64,000 nt of DNA from Oscheius onirici (lineage: Eukaryota; Nematoda; Chromadorea; Rhabditida; Rhabditidae). The position numbers and the translations under genes are program-made. This document shows, piece by piece, positions 44,954 to 56,370 of this stretch; position 1 is the stretch's first letter, and every line of letters starts with the position of its first letter. The DNA lies in assembly GCA_932521025.1 (NCBI GenBank), contig OW051471.1:2666001-2730000 (forward strand), written 5' to 3'. A model generated the notes under the pieces. It made no database searches and had not been told where the DNA came from. It saw nothing but the letters and a program-made list of their open reading frames with translations.

Positions 44954-45583
44954 CTTGCTGTGTTCTCTTCCTTCAACAATTCGTCCCTTATATTCGTCGG
45001 AAGATGAGGAAAAAAAAATGGGGGAGATTCTTATCCAAGGAAACAATGGGGGAGATTCTTATCCAAGGTCTCGACTCGATGAATTGAAATTTGCAGGTGT
45101 AAGTGAAATTTTTAGGTCGACACTTCACTTGGAACCATTGATAGATCCTACACATGAAGAATGTAAAGGATAGCTGAAACAAAAACAAGTATATTAACTG
45201 CTTGAAAAAAACAAAACTGCATATTGTTAGAAAAGCCAAGTTTTTGAATAAAACGATGAGTTATCTTAGATTCTGAGGCATATACTTTGGTATTCTGACA
45301 AGCTAACCCTTTCAGTTTTTAGACTCCATATGAGCGCCGAAGGTTTCTAACCAGCCTATCAACATCCTATTTCCTACTTTTTACCCATTCTTTGTATCTT
45401 GGCGTATTTTTGGCTTTACGTTGTATAAGTACCCTACACCCCCGTCCCTGCCTTCGGGTGATAAATTCCTTATCAGTGTTGACGAAAGCACTCAATCCAG
45501 GCAGAAACGTCTTACTGCACCAGCTGTCTTTAGTTTTTAAACTGGTTTTTTTTATTGAAAAATCGTTCTATAAACTTTTCCAG
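44954..45583. other. Divergent intergenic region
   Basis: Between the collagen (minus) and the EGF-like gene (plus). Contains the collagen TATA region, a direct repeat GGGGGAGATTCTTATCCAAG (two copies near 45020-45067) and a TTTTCCAG acceptor immediately before the next ATG. No exon seen. Confidence 0.6.
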
Positions 45584-47368
45584 ATGAAGGACTGTTACCT
45601 GCTTTTAGCGTTGTTTTCTCTGTCATTTGGAGGTAATTTTTCTCCATTTCTAACAAGACTTTCATTGCTTTTCAGAGCTTCGTCAAGGCTCCCTCTGTGA
45701 TCCGGAAGGCACAGTTCGAGAATTTACCATTTTCGAAAAGGTTGTGCATGGAGCTGCTCATAAAAAGTACGAATCTTTTTTAAAAGTGGTGAAAAAACAG
45801 GTCCAAGAACGATGAAAAAAGAGCAAATAGTAGTTTGATTCCGTAAATAGAACTACATACGACGAATGCTCTCCACATTTTGTCCGCTGTCTAATAATAG
45901 TTGTGAAACAAATTTCGACTGATTTTTTGGCATAACAGTTCGAAATTTTAGAGCGTAAAGAGCTGGTAGATTTAGAAAAAAACACTCAGAACAACAATGG
46001 AAAGAGTACATTATCCATAGCTATATAGATTTTGTGAAACAAAAAGTTTAAAACCGTGATTGAACCGTTTTGAATCCAATTTTTTAGTATGAAAGGGATC
46101 AGATGATTTGGTGATGCTTTCGGCAAAAAAAAACACGTCCTTTTCAAAATTCGAAACATAGTTTTCACCTGCCATGTTCTTCACTTATCATTGAACGACT
46201 ACAACTTGTCTGGGGTTTGAAACATAAACATTTTCCTCCAGATGTGTCTGCCAAGTCGGCTACTACGGCCGCTACTGTGAGCGAATCCACAGCTGTATGA
46301 GTGGTCGACCCTTTGCTCTCAAGTAACCTTTTTTTGGAAATTTTTACCCAAAAGTTCAGTTGCACAGACCCACCTATGGCCTTCCTCGCGGTCACAGAAG
46401 CCAGATGTGCTATTGGTCCGGGTCGGGAACTTGATGTAAGCCTTTTTTCCCTTTTTTGTAAGCAAAAAGTTCAGGTCTGTCTCTGCTTCACCGGCTACAA
46501 GGGCAATCGCTGTGAACAGACTATCCAAAACACCAGGTTTTCATGTTTTTCTCATCAAAAAAGGTCAAAAAATCTTTAGAGTAGAGTATTTGAGGCTCGG
46601 AACGGGTTCAAAGAGGATGCCAACTGAGAGTGAAGAAGCGGGATATGAACCCAGTGCTGGTCGGCTAGCCATACTGTCGCCAAATGGACAGTATTCGACG
46701 GAACAGGACGAGGAAATGGCAGCGATGGAGTCGAGGTTTTGGGTAAGCATGGGTCAATCGTTCTTCTAGTGGCTTTTGTACACTTATTGTTTCGGCGTTC
46801 CCATGTATCTAAGCTTGTTAGAGCGATGAGGGCGGTGCTGACGTGGAAGCAATGATATTTACTAAAAAATAAAAGATCTCTTAAACCGTTTTTCCCCAAA
46901 AAAAGGGGACGAAGTCGTCGAAAGAAAACACAAAAAAAATTTCAGTACTTAGCCTTCTGCATCGCAATCTCTGCCGTCGTTGCCATTCTCCTGATCGGGC
47001 TCTATTTCCTCGTCATGCAGACCATTTACAAGGCCGGATGTTTGTTCTTTCTCACATTTTCTCATTTCTAAAATTCAGTGAGACATCTATCAGAACGGGA
47101 GCTAAGAAGACGACTTCAGCCGGGCTATGTCAAGGCTCGAAATGTAATTTTATAGCTTTTCAGAAACAAAAATTAATTTTTTTAGGATTCTCTGTCCCTT
47201 CCGCCTCCGTATTATGAGGACGTTGAAAGGAAATTGGTAGAGGATACGGTAGAAATCAATGAAGAGAGAAGACCCAGTACTTCTGAAACAGTGAATTTGG
47301 AGGATACAGTAGAAGAAAGGGTAGTCGATGAACAGCCACAGTACAGACAGCTGTATGTTCATGTATAA
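45584..47368 (+). CDS. Single-pass membrane protein with EGF-like motifs and a PPPY tail
   Basis: Nine exons: 45584-45632, 45676-45766, 46242-46322, 46360-46435, 46475-46536, 46580-46742, 46946-47039, 47079-47143, 47186-47368; all in phase, 287 aa. Signal peptide MKDCYLLLALFSLSF; EGF-like ends CVCQVGYYGRYC and CLCFTGYKGNRC; a juxtamembrane acidic region; transmembrane helix FCIAISAVVAILLIGLYFLV; then a cytoplasmic tail RHLSERELRRRL, PPPYYEDVE (a PPxY motif able to bind WW-domain ubiquitin ligases) and an acidic end. The ATG follows TTTTCCAG directly, as for a trans-spliced mRNA. The plan recalls small EGF ligands or adhesion proteins; not matched to a named gene. Confidence 0.85.
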
Positions 47369-49446
47369 AAACTGACTGTATTCTTTGATTGGATTCTGAG
47401 AGATTGTAAGAGCACAGCTTTTTTTGTCTAGACCGTTTTTTCTCACTGATTCATCTTCATGTCGGATGTGCTCAGCGAAATGAGTTATTTGCTTCCTAGA
47501 AAAGTAACGGACTATATTGTTTTATATGCCAGTCAGAAAGTCTATTGCATCGTATACAGTTTTCAGTATGCGAAGATAAGATTCCGTTGTAACAAACAAA
47601 TTTTTCTTGTAATGTGAGAGAATTTATTATCGTTCAGAATCTGAATTCAATCAGGATCTGAAGTTCAGATCCTGATCGAATTCAACTTTCAATGTCCTCA
47701 AATACGTTTCCGCCGAAACAAAACGAAACTTTTATCTTTCACTCATTTTTCATTGATCCTACCCAAAACTGTCACTCTCTCCCTCCCGCTATTTTGCAAC
47801 ACAAAAGGGTCAAGCGTTCTCGCGTTCCTCCAGTCATTTTCGCTGAGGCGTTCGTCATGAGGACCGGTCAAGAGAGGAGGAGGGACCGCTAGGTCAATTT
47901 TCAAAGGACAATTTTCTCAAACGTGTTCGCGAGTATTTCTTTTTTGAAAAATGGAATAACAGCGAGGTGGATATGTCCGTTTTAGTTTTCTTTTTCGGTT
48001 GTGGAACAATGAGAAAACGATGCCATTCACTTCATTTTTTCATACCGTATCCTCGAAAACTTTTTTTTCCTGAGCCCTGCTTTTCCCCCTCATCGAAAGT
48101 GTTACTTAAATTCCATCAAAAGAAATTCAATCACTTTTCCACTGACTAACAATAATCTCGTCTACATAAAGGAATCGGTCCAGGAAATTTCAATCAGTTC
48201 TTCCACATGTCTCTTTCCCCAAACCCTTTGTCCACCGACTGTTACTGTTTCCTCTCCAAATCCGGTTTCTCGAGACTCTCAGTTTTCCCGATCGCTAATG
48301 TTGCCAGCCTTTCAATTGAGTGATTCGTACTGTTCTCTTGGGAACAAAGAACGGGTTTTTTGACTGATGGAGATAATCTGAAAGCTAGGAACAGTGACAG
48401 AGATCAGTTCTTAGGCTCGAATTTTTGTTGTAATCATTTTCCACACTTTGGTACTTTTTGTGCGAAGCAATAAAACTTTTTTATGTCTCAAAAAAATGGT
48501 CATAGCGGCACATCTTTTTGTACCATCAATTGTTTGAATGTTCCATCAATTGTTTGAGCGAAGAGCAAAATCTGTATCTTTTGTGTTTCGCGAGTTGCGA
48601 CAGAAACCCCTTTCCCCAAAAAATAAGCACTTTCAAGCAACACAAAAACTCGAAACGTAGAAAATTCGAATAGGGGAATGGCTGAAACACTATCACTAAG
48701 TTCGGAAACGATCTCGTTCGCTCATAACATCATACCAGCCGGCTTCGCCGCTTGGCGGCGGCTTTTTTACTTGGGTTCTCTTCTTTACTTCTGATCCCTT
48801 CCCCAGTCAACAGTTCTCGTCTGATCCCTTCCCCAGTCAACCGATCTTTTTTGATCCTGTCACGTCTTCTTCCTTCCCTAACCAATGGGACCCTTTTTCA
48901 TTCTTTCACAGGGTTCTCATCCCCTCCTAAAGAACCGATACGAATTTTCCAATTTTCTGGCCATTCAATCCCTCTCTGAACTTATACAGTTCAACCGGGC
49001 CCTTCTGATCCCCTAGCGGTTACCCTGACCTTATTTCCTACTCAAAACAATTTGCAAAAATATTTGGCGAGGAGAGGAATCGAACCCGGGTTGTCTGGGT
49101 GAAGATGGCGACTCTTAACAATACACCAAAATTGCGCGGCCACTGACAAACAGACAAACAAACAAACAAATAAGCAGAGTCAGCCACAGACACCATTGCA
49201 CTTTAATATTAAAGATCTTCCAACAAAAATTCTGCAAACGTAACAAAGTGCTGTTAGAATTCCCCTTCTACAGAACGAATACTGAGCAGATTGTTCATAT
49301 TTTTGGTGCAAGGAACATTGTTTCAACGTTTCTAGCTATGCTCATGTCATTTTCAAACTATACTATTGAATAGGAACTTTATCAAAACTTGTAAATATTG
49401 TCTTCAGCTTGAGGAGAAATTTTCTGCAAAACTTACAATTGCAGAA
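47369..49446. other. 2.1-kb intergenic region
   Basis: No supported exon. A 25-bp inverted pair, GAATTCAATCAGGATCTGAA and its complement, lies at about 47643-47682. A GCCGGCTTCGCCGCTTGGCGGCGGC stretch lies near 48738-48762. A family B SINE fills 48785-49190. Confidence 0.5.
48785..49190 (-). repeat. tRNA-derived SINE, family B, minus-strand copy
   Basis: On the minus strand the head (B-box CCCGGGTTCGATTCC after CTTCACCC) and the tail (AAATATTTTTGCAAATTG ... AGGGTAACCGCTAGGGGATC) match 4090-4460. The tail also contains a short direct repeat, CTGATCCCTTCCCCAGTCAA (plus strand, near 48791 and 48820). Confidence 0.75.
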
Positions 49447-52400
49447 ATGCGAATCTTGGTGCCATTGATGCTGCTCTACAGGTACGGATCCAGTTGTGTA
49501 GCCACTTCTGGAGGTGGTACGGCGACTACAACTTCTAGTTCAGTCACAACGACGACTACAATAACGACTACGACTACCACCAGTAAGTTTTTGAACTGGA
49601 AACGTTGAGCTAGCCTGCAAAGCGTCAGTTTCAGTTCGAAAAGAACAGTTGAAAAAAGGATCGCAGTTTTTTTTTGGCTTCATAGTTTATTCGTAGCTGT
49701 GACTGATTCAGGAGAGATATTTTTTTAAGAATTTGTACAAAAGCAAATGAATCTCATATTGGCAATAATTCGTTTTTTTTTTGTTTAGACAAGGTTCATT
49801 CTGTGCTCAAATGATGACTGAAAAATGGGTTTCATAAGTGGTTGTAGAACAACGATCTTCTGCCAAGCCTATGTGTGGAATTGATGTGGAAGGAACAGGA
49901 AAGATGTGCCATCATTAGGTTCTTCTGAATTCGGTGGAAAAAAGAGACCAGATCAGTAATCAAGATTTCTACCAATTGAGGAACACCACTTTGTCAAAAG
50001 AATTGACCCAAGAACTACAATTGCACAGAATTTTCACACTTTGTCTTTTTCAAGGGTCCTCTTTATACTCGGCTCGAGCAGCTCAGAGCTGGATATGCAA
50101 TTGTATATAGCCATTCTGGCCAATATTGAACAAAATCTTTTTGTGTTTCATCACATGTTCCTATGCAAAGCTCGGTACAAGTGTAGTGACAAGCGTACGG
50201 ACCGGTCTGTAGTGAAGACGAAGTCCACATCCCTGGTAGTAAACAGTAACATCAGTCTATGTAGTTAGAGCAATAACTTCATTCTCCGAGGAATTTACAG
50301 CACCACCATGGTCTGTCCGAAGAGCCGCTGGGAAAATTATAGGTCCCCACACAAGTAAAGGTCCCCCGATGGAACTATGGGTCCCCACCCAACTGTATTG
50401 GGTCCTATATTTTGATGGGGACTCATAATTCAATCGGGGGTTCGGGGACCTCTACTTTAATAACATGAAAGTACGGGTACCCACTTTTGTACTGGTGGGA
50501 CCCATAATTGAATTACCTGGACCTATTTAAGTATAGGTCCCGAAACATTCAAGTATAGGGCCCACCGGTCAAATTAAAGTATGGGTCCCAACATTTTTCA
50601 TCGGGGTTTTTATTTTTATTTAAAAAAGACTCCCCACTGTTTTGGAGGCTTTTATATTTGGGGTGCGGGAGTGTGGAGCCCGCACCAAGGTTTAATAATT
50701 TAGCAAGAGGGGTTTTCGGATGTTTTGAACAATATGGCACTCAGCTTTTTTACTTTCAGCCTAACAATAAGCCTAAGCAATGACTAAAAAAGTTAGAATT
50801 AGAAGGCAATAAAAACGAAGAATATGCAAATAAATACATAAAAAAGAATAATAGGCGCAGCCGGGGAAGTTGAAGATGATCAATACAAGCAGATTACCAT
50901 GCAGATTTAGGTAGCTATCGTAAGAAAGACTTTTCTATGGCTACAAAACCCAGTTATCAAGAATAACTGAGTAAAACATCGAAAAAAAAATGATGCAATA
51001 AGAAATCGAGGCGAATAAAGCGTGTTGAAATTAAATTGCAAGAATTTCGAAGGAAATTGATTGTAAACTGGTTGCAAAACATTTTGATAGCTTGAAGAAT
51101 GCTTTTTGAGAAAAATAATGAATAAAAAAGCAAGAAGTCAAAGAGAAAGAAGCCAAGAGAAAAATAAAATAGGAAAAGAGTTTGTAGGCCGAGCAATTTA
51201 AAAGTCTAAAAACTACAGTAACCCGAGATGCAATATGTGTTCCACTTATGACAGCAGCGGAACTCTTACTTGAATGTGTGGGGAGTTATACTTTAAAGGG
51301 ACAGTCTCATTGTGTGTGAACGTGTGATCAGGGGAAATCATGCAACTTCGTGGCGTGACCCGCGACAAACTTCTATTTTTGCATTTTTAGGGAGTTTACA
51401 CTCATTTTTTCAATTTCTACTTGTTTTCAACCGATTTGTCATCGAAAATTACGTAAAAAATGAGTGGTGGAACGCTAAAATTTTTGGAAAAATGACGGGA
51501 ATAGACGAAAATAACGAATTTCAGGCCAAAAAATGTTTTTTGGTCTATCTTCGTCAATTTTCCACCAATTTTAGCGATCCACCACTCATTTTAGTGGTAA
51601 TTTTCGACGGGAAATCGATTAAAAACATGTAAAAATCGAAAAAATGAGTGTGGAACGAAGAAAACACGGAAATGCAATATTTGAGGTTTTTGAGGTTTGA
51701 ATGCGCGGGCTTCCCAGATGGTTCCTATCTGGTTATAATGAGACTGTCCCTTTAATCGGTGCCTTGGCGGATGATTTTATCAAATTCTAGTGGGGCCTAT
51801 ACTTGCATGTAACCCTGGGGACCTTTATTTAATTCTGGTGGAACCTTATTTTAGATTTTCCCGAGCCGCTTTTGTCGAATATAGACTTGATACAGCGAAT
51901 AACTTGTAATGTAGTTATGTAGAGTAATTGCTTCTCAACTGACCTCTTTTTTTATAATTCTTGTCTAGAATCTGAAACCGAGATCAGCTAAAACAAGCTT
52001 TGACCAGTACTAAACAGTATCTTGAAACAGCAAAAATATAAATTTTTGTAATGCAAAGCAGGGTTATGTTGTACGTACGTTTGTTGTTAGCTGTACCAGA
52101 CAATAAATTAGTTTTCGGGTAGAACGTGGATATGCCCCCCACCAAAATCAATTAAGCCCCCCACAGATTTAGCCCCCCACCTATGCAGTAAAGCCCCCCC
52201 CCCCCCACCTTGGTCAGTCCAACCCCCACCATGCACGCTGTTTACAAGACCGCGTTTCGAAATTTTCAAATTTTAGGGATTCCTTTTTCGATTTTTCTCT
52301 CTTTCCCTCTTCTGCCTATTTATCTGTTTCTTTTTTCCGCTGTTTTCTTTTAGCTTTTTGTTCAAAAAATATGTAAGTAGACTATGGAATTATTTTTTAG

Positions 52401-53320
52401 CTAACAATAGAAAAAAAATTATAGGCCAAACTTTTTTTGCTGTCGCGAGAAAATCTGCCAAAAAGCTTAACATGTTCAGGCACTTTTTGTCACAGATTTC
52501 TGCTTCCTTTTCTTCCGCTTTCAATATTTTTTGCTAAAGGCTAGCCAGGCTAGCCAAAGAAAGCATACTGAACCTTTTTTAAACGAAATGTAGATAAAAA
52601 ATAGGTGGGGGGAGGGGGGCATAACTAGGATGAGGTGGGGGCTTAATCTGTGGGGGGCTCCTTTGACTTCCGTGGGGGGCATATCTAGGAAAGGTCCGGG
52701 TAGTGTATTTACGCCCCCCAATTTTCACGGTGGGGGGCATATCTTGGACGTCGACATCCTAGATATGCCCCCCCCCCCCTCCACCGTCCAGTTGGACCCC
52801 CCAATTGGGGGCCAAACTGATCGAAGTGGGGGGGGGGGGGGGGGGCTGGATTTTTGGTGGGGGGCATAACTGGGATTTCTCCTTAGTTCTCTCACGGCTT
52901 TTACACGAAGAATACCCCCATTTTCAGCCAGTTGCGCCTCCTGTACCGCCGCCCAGATCACCTTTACGGGGCCGACAGCAGCAAGACCCGGAAGTACTCA
53001 GAGTACTTCTTCGTATGTTATTGTACTAAAGAAAACTTCGTCAATTTCAGAGACGTAATGACGGACCCGGCCACTGGTTGTCTCAGAATCAACGTAATTT
53101 GCACAGCTCAGAACGGATTCTACTCGTTTATGCAGTTCAATGGGATAGAAGGCGGTCCAAGGGAAAACGAGGGCATAACTCAGGCTTTCAGACTTTAGTA
53201 AGGAAAAACTGTATTATTTAGGTTGTAACTGCTCCATTGGCGTGTGTAAACGGAGAATGGGTCTACGACAACGCCAGAGTCGTCAGGGAGGTCAATTGTA
53301 TTGAAGCCATATTGCCTTGA
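49447..53320 (+). CDS. C6-domain secreted protein
   Basis: Exons 49447-49582, 52928-53012, 53051-53183, 53222-53320 join in phase to 150 aa. Signal-like start MRILVPLMLLYRYGSSCVAT, a threonine-rich linker (about 25 Thr), then the nematode C6 domain: SCASCTAAQITFTG, DPATGCLRINVICTAQNG, FYSFMQFNG, VVTAPLACVNGEWVYDNARV, VREVNCIEA. The six C6 cysteines are all present. C6 proteins are secreted or surface proteins of unknown role, expanded in nematodes. The ATG follows TTGCAG-AA. The first intron is 3.3 kb and is filled with nested repeats. The last intron uses a GC donor (CAG|GCTTTC), needed to keep frame. Confidence 0.85.
50322..51868. repeat. Large inverted-end element with TATAGGTCCC-type words, split by a MITE
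   Basis: The left end (GAGCCGCTGGGAAAATTATA) and right end (reverse complement, GCGGCTCGGGAAAATCTAAA) are similar. Next to both ends, imperfect TATAGGTCCC/GGGACCTATA words recur about a dozen times (50340-50600) and a few times on the right (51780-51860). The MITE 51297-51751 is nested inside. No coding sequence seen in the AT-rich middle. Confidence 0.6.
51297..51751. repeat. Palindromic TTAA-flanked MITE, copy 3 (whole)
   Basis: Ends AGGGACAGTCTCATT and ATAATGAGACTGTCCCT, with TTAA on each side (51293-51296, 51752-51755). Same family as 1-493 and 3021-3465; lies within the larger element 50322-51868, so it inserted later. Confidence 0.9.
52128..52880. repeat. G/C-tract inverted element (GTGGGGGGCATA words)
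   Basis: The left part (52128-52215) has repeated GCCCCCCAC words on the plus strand; the right part (52600-52880) has repeated GTGGGGGGC words, with ends like GATATGCCCCCCAC and GTGGGGGGCATATCTAGG. Tracts reach C13-14 near 52195, C12 near 52770 and G18 near 52830. Many tracts of six or more G could form G-quadruplexes in the intron RNA or DNA. Tract lengths may be imperfect in the assembly. Confidence 0.75.
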
Positions 53321-53752
53321 TTTTGTTCGTTTTTTTTTGTGTTACTAAAAGAGTATAAAGGAAACGTTTTATAAAGACAAAATGCTATCTTCTATATTTT
53401 GTGCGTTTCGTTCAAGTTCGTTTTTTTAGCGTTCATATTATTATGATAATTGTCTTTACGATGCATCAGTGATCGTAAGTATTGGAAAATAGAAGCTGAT
53501 AACAATCTATTATTTGTAGCTACAGTACAAAATTTCGAAGTGAACGTTTTCCTCATAAACTCTAGAAGTTTTTCTGCTTCACGGATCCTGCATGTCACAT
53601 TACGTTACCATTATCAGATCCGTTGAGCAAACAAAAATTATTTCCCTTTCCCTCAAAAAACATATATGCATATTCCCTACATGCCAGCATTCCTGTTAGT
53701 TTTCTTTGTGTTTCACTGTTCCTTGTTATGCTAACAAGAACCACGGAACAAC

Positions 53753-54276
53753 TATAGGTCTCGCCAAAATGACCTTCAAAACTTGGTTCCTGCTTGGTCT
53801 CGAGGGGACTTGGCGCGCAAATTATTTTTGGCGGTATTTTAAAAATTTTTGCCCTTTTTTAGTCGAATTTTCGTTCCTTTTTCTTATTTTTAGGGCATTT
53901 TTCTTGTTTCTTTTTTGCTTATCAATCGTGCAAATGCCCTCTATGCTTATAAGAAAAAAAATAGTTCTGTTTTCAATTTTTACCGTTTATCTTTGTCAAA
54001 GCAAGTGATTTCATCGGCAGGATTGATAAATCACAAGTAGGAGTACTATTCCCAGGCCTATATACGCATACAACCGCATCAACACATAGAGGGCATTTGC
54101 ACGATTGATAGGCAAGAAAGAAACAAGAGAAATGCCCTAAAAATAAGAAAAAGGAACGAAAATTCGACTAGAAAAAGGGCAAAAATTTGAAATACCGCCA
54201 AAAATAATTTGCGCGCCAAGTCCCTTCGAGACCAAGCCGGAACCAAGTTTTGAAGGTCATTTTGGCGAGACCTATA
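53753..54276. repeat. 524-bp foldback element
   Basis: Left end TATAGGTCTCGCCAAAATGA; right end is its reverse complement. Arms of about 210 bp include GGGACTTGGCGCGCAAATTA-like, GCATTTTTCTTGTTTCTT-like and CGATTGATA-like blocks in both orientations around a short AT-rich centre. Confidence 0.85.
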
Positions 54277-54639
54277 TTTATTTATTTATTACACAATAAT
54301 CATGTATTTTCTACATGTCGGGACATACTAGCTCTCCAAATGTCGGGACTTGTCCTAGCAACTCTCATCCAAACTTGGTCAATCATAGCTACGAGCTCGT
54401 CTCTCCCTCTTTCCTTCGGTCTTCCAGACAGACTTCTACCTCTCCACGGTCTCCATTCGGCGAGGATCTTGGTTCATCTTTTATCAGGCAAAGACCGACT
54501 TTTTTGTCCAAATATGGAGTATTTTTTCTGTCAGCGGCTTAGAACTGCCCTTTTGACTATTAGCTTGTTAAAAATCAGCGCGAAAATTAGTTGCATAACG
54601 AAAACCCGACTAAAATAAGCGAAATTAGCGTTTTTGGAA

Positions 54640-54815
54640 AATTCCCGCGATTCCCGTCATTCCCGCGGGAAAAACTGCTTGTCACGGGAATATTCCCGCG
54701 GGAACGCGGGAATAAAAGCGAGCACGGGATTCCCTCCCGCGGGACGCGGGAAAATTATTTGAGACTAAACATTCCCGCGGATTCCTGCGGGAATTTTTGA
54801 CCATTCCCGCACATC
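54640..54815. repeat. Self-complementary word patch, core TTCCCGCGGGAA
   Basis: About 12 occurrences of TTCCCGC or GCGGGAA, several fused as ATTCCCGCGGGAA, in about 170 bp of otherwise AT-rich DNA. Confidence 0.75.
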
Positions 54816-55644
54816 TCTGATAAGAAGGCTTGAGAAGGTAAAATGACGCTAAACGGAGAAAGTATATTTTTTGACCCATGATACCCATCATGGGGTTGCG
54901 CCGAAACCACCTGAACTTTAGAGCCGCGTTTCTCGAAAATTTTTCATTGTGACTCCCTCGTCCTATACAGGATTTTGTAGCCCGGGTGGAGCTCTTTCAA
55001 GCTGCATCGCCCGGTTTGTTCAAATCGAACCTGTTAGTGCTGGGCAACTGCCAGAAGTTGGTCAATTTGGCCAAAATCAGGTTTTTGAAACGTCCAGTGC
55101 TCAATCAAAAAAAAATTTCTGGGAAATCGGGTCTCGGCTGAGAACTTTACTTATCAAACTCCACAAAACTGCGTTGTCAGAATTTTTAAAGTCGCGTGGG
55201 ATGTGCGCTTCCCAGATTTTGAAATGCGTTTTTGCATTCTAAATTTCGTCTTTTCGACTGGTACTCGAAATTTTTGAACTAGGGCCTCTGATCTCTATAT
55301 CAGATAGAAAAAAGTTTGCCCATTCTTTTCTTATATGAAATATTAGGTTGCGCTTTAAGTGTTGTCCTTAGACCCATAACTCCTTCTAGAAAGGTCCAAA
55401 TCGACTTTTTTTTTCAAAATGTAGTTTTCACCGAGGCCGAATTAATAGACTATATAAGAGACCTGGATATCTCATCGTCTGAGAATGGTAAACGTTCCAA
55501 GTTTCGATTAAAACACAATTTTGCCCAGAACTCTTCAGGGTTGCATCCTACAAAAAAGTTGTCAACAACAATAATTTTTTTCTCGGAAAGACGAACAGTT
55601 TGCTTTTTTGAAAATGATTTTTGACTTTGGGATCATGTCGAAAC

Positions 55645-55865
55645 TGAAAATGTCCGGATGGCGTAGTGGGTTTGGAAAATTCACGCTGGAGCGACCAGGG
55701 TTCGAGTCCGCCGTGAGCAAATATTTTTGTTTTTAACAGTAGCATTATACTGGGCTAAATATCACCCCTGTAAAATATCAGTTCAAACGGTTCTGTAATT
55801 TTCTCAAAAAATCAAATTCGATCTCATAAAAAAAAATCAAATTCGATCTCAAAAAATCACCATGA
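55645..55865 (+). repeat. tRNA-derived SINE, family A, plus-strand copy
   Basis: Head ATGGCGTAGTGGGTTTGG ... CACGCTGGAGCGACCAGGGT, B-box GGTTCGAGTCC, tail TTTTTAACAGTAGCATTATA ... TACTGGGCTAAATATCACC and two AAAAAATCAAATTCGATCTC units. Homologue of 4985-5175. Confidence 0.75.
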
Positions 55866-56370
55866 GGTGGGGTACATGGTGAAATTTGGGACTCAAAATC
55901 GTTCCCCATCCGAAATTACGAAACCAAACTGATGAACAACTATTATTTGGTCGTAATCTATGTTTACAAAGAACGTTCTGTTTTCATTTACTGACTGAAC
56001 CACTCTTCTTCTTTCTAGACGAGCTGGCACGAAAAACTTGAAAAAAGCGAGACAATATCTCTCACAACATTCACACTGAACATTTTCCTGACACCCATAA
56101 AACAGTTGCGAGAACTTTTTAGGTTTCGCCACTTTCTAAGTTACAACGAAAGTTTTTGAACAACAATAGTTCTAGGAATAACAAAGTCTTTTCCCAGCAC
56201 AGTGACCAAATAAAAACTACGAATCCAAACCCCCAAAATCTTGAACAAAATCGACACATATTCATAGAGCTCTCGAACAATTTTTGATACTATGCATCAC
56301 AGAATGAGAGAGACACAAAGAGATTATATATGGCAAGATCATATGTTTTTCGGAGACCCGTACTCGCGAA

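Larger units (their letters stand above)
53321..56370. other. 3-kb intergenic repeat region
   Basis: Between convergent genes. Holds a 524-bp inverted repeat, a CCCGCGGG patch and a family A SINE (separate entries). A stretch near 54950-55240 resembles decayed coding DNA but shows no family motif. No gene supported. Confidence 0.55.

Noticed and set aside
49540-49582. Threonine run as a simple microsatellite only
   Set aside because: The ACT/ACG/ACC codons vary, the frame starts at a signal-like ATG and the linker joins in phase to C6-domain exons, so it is coding.
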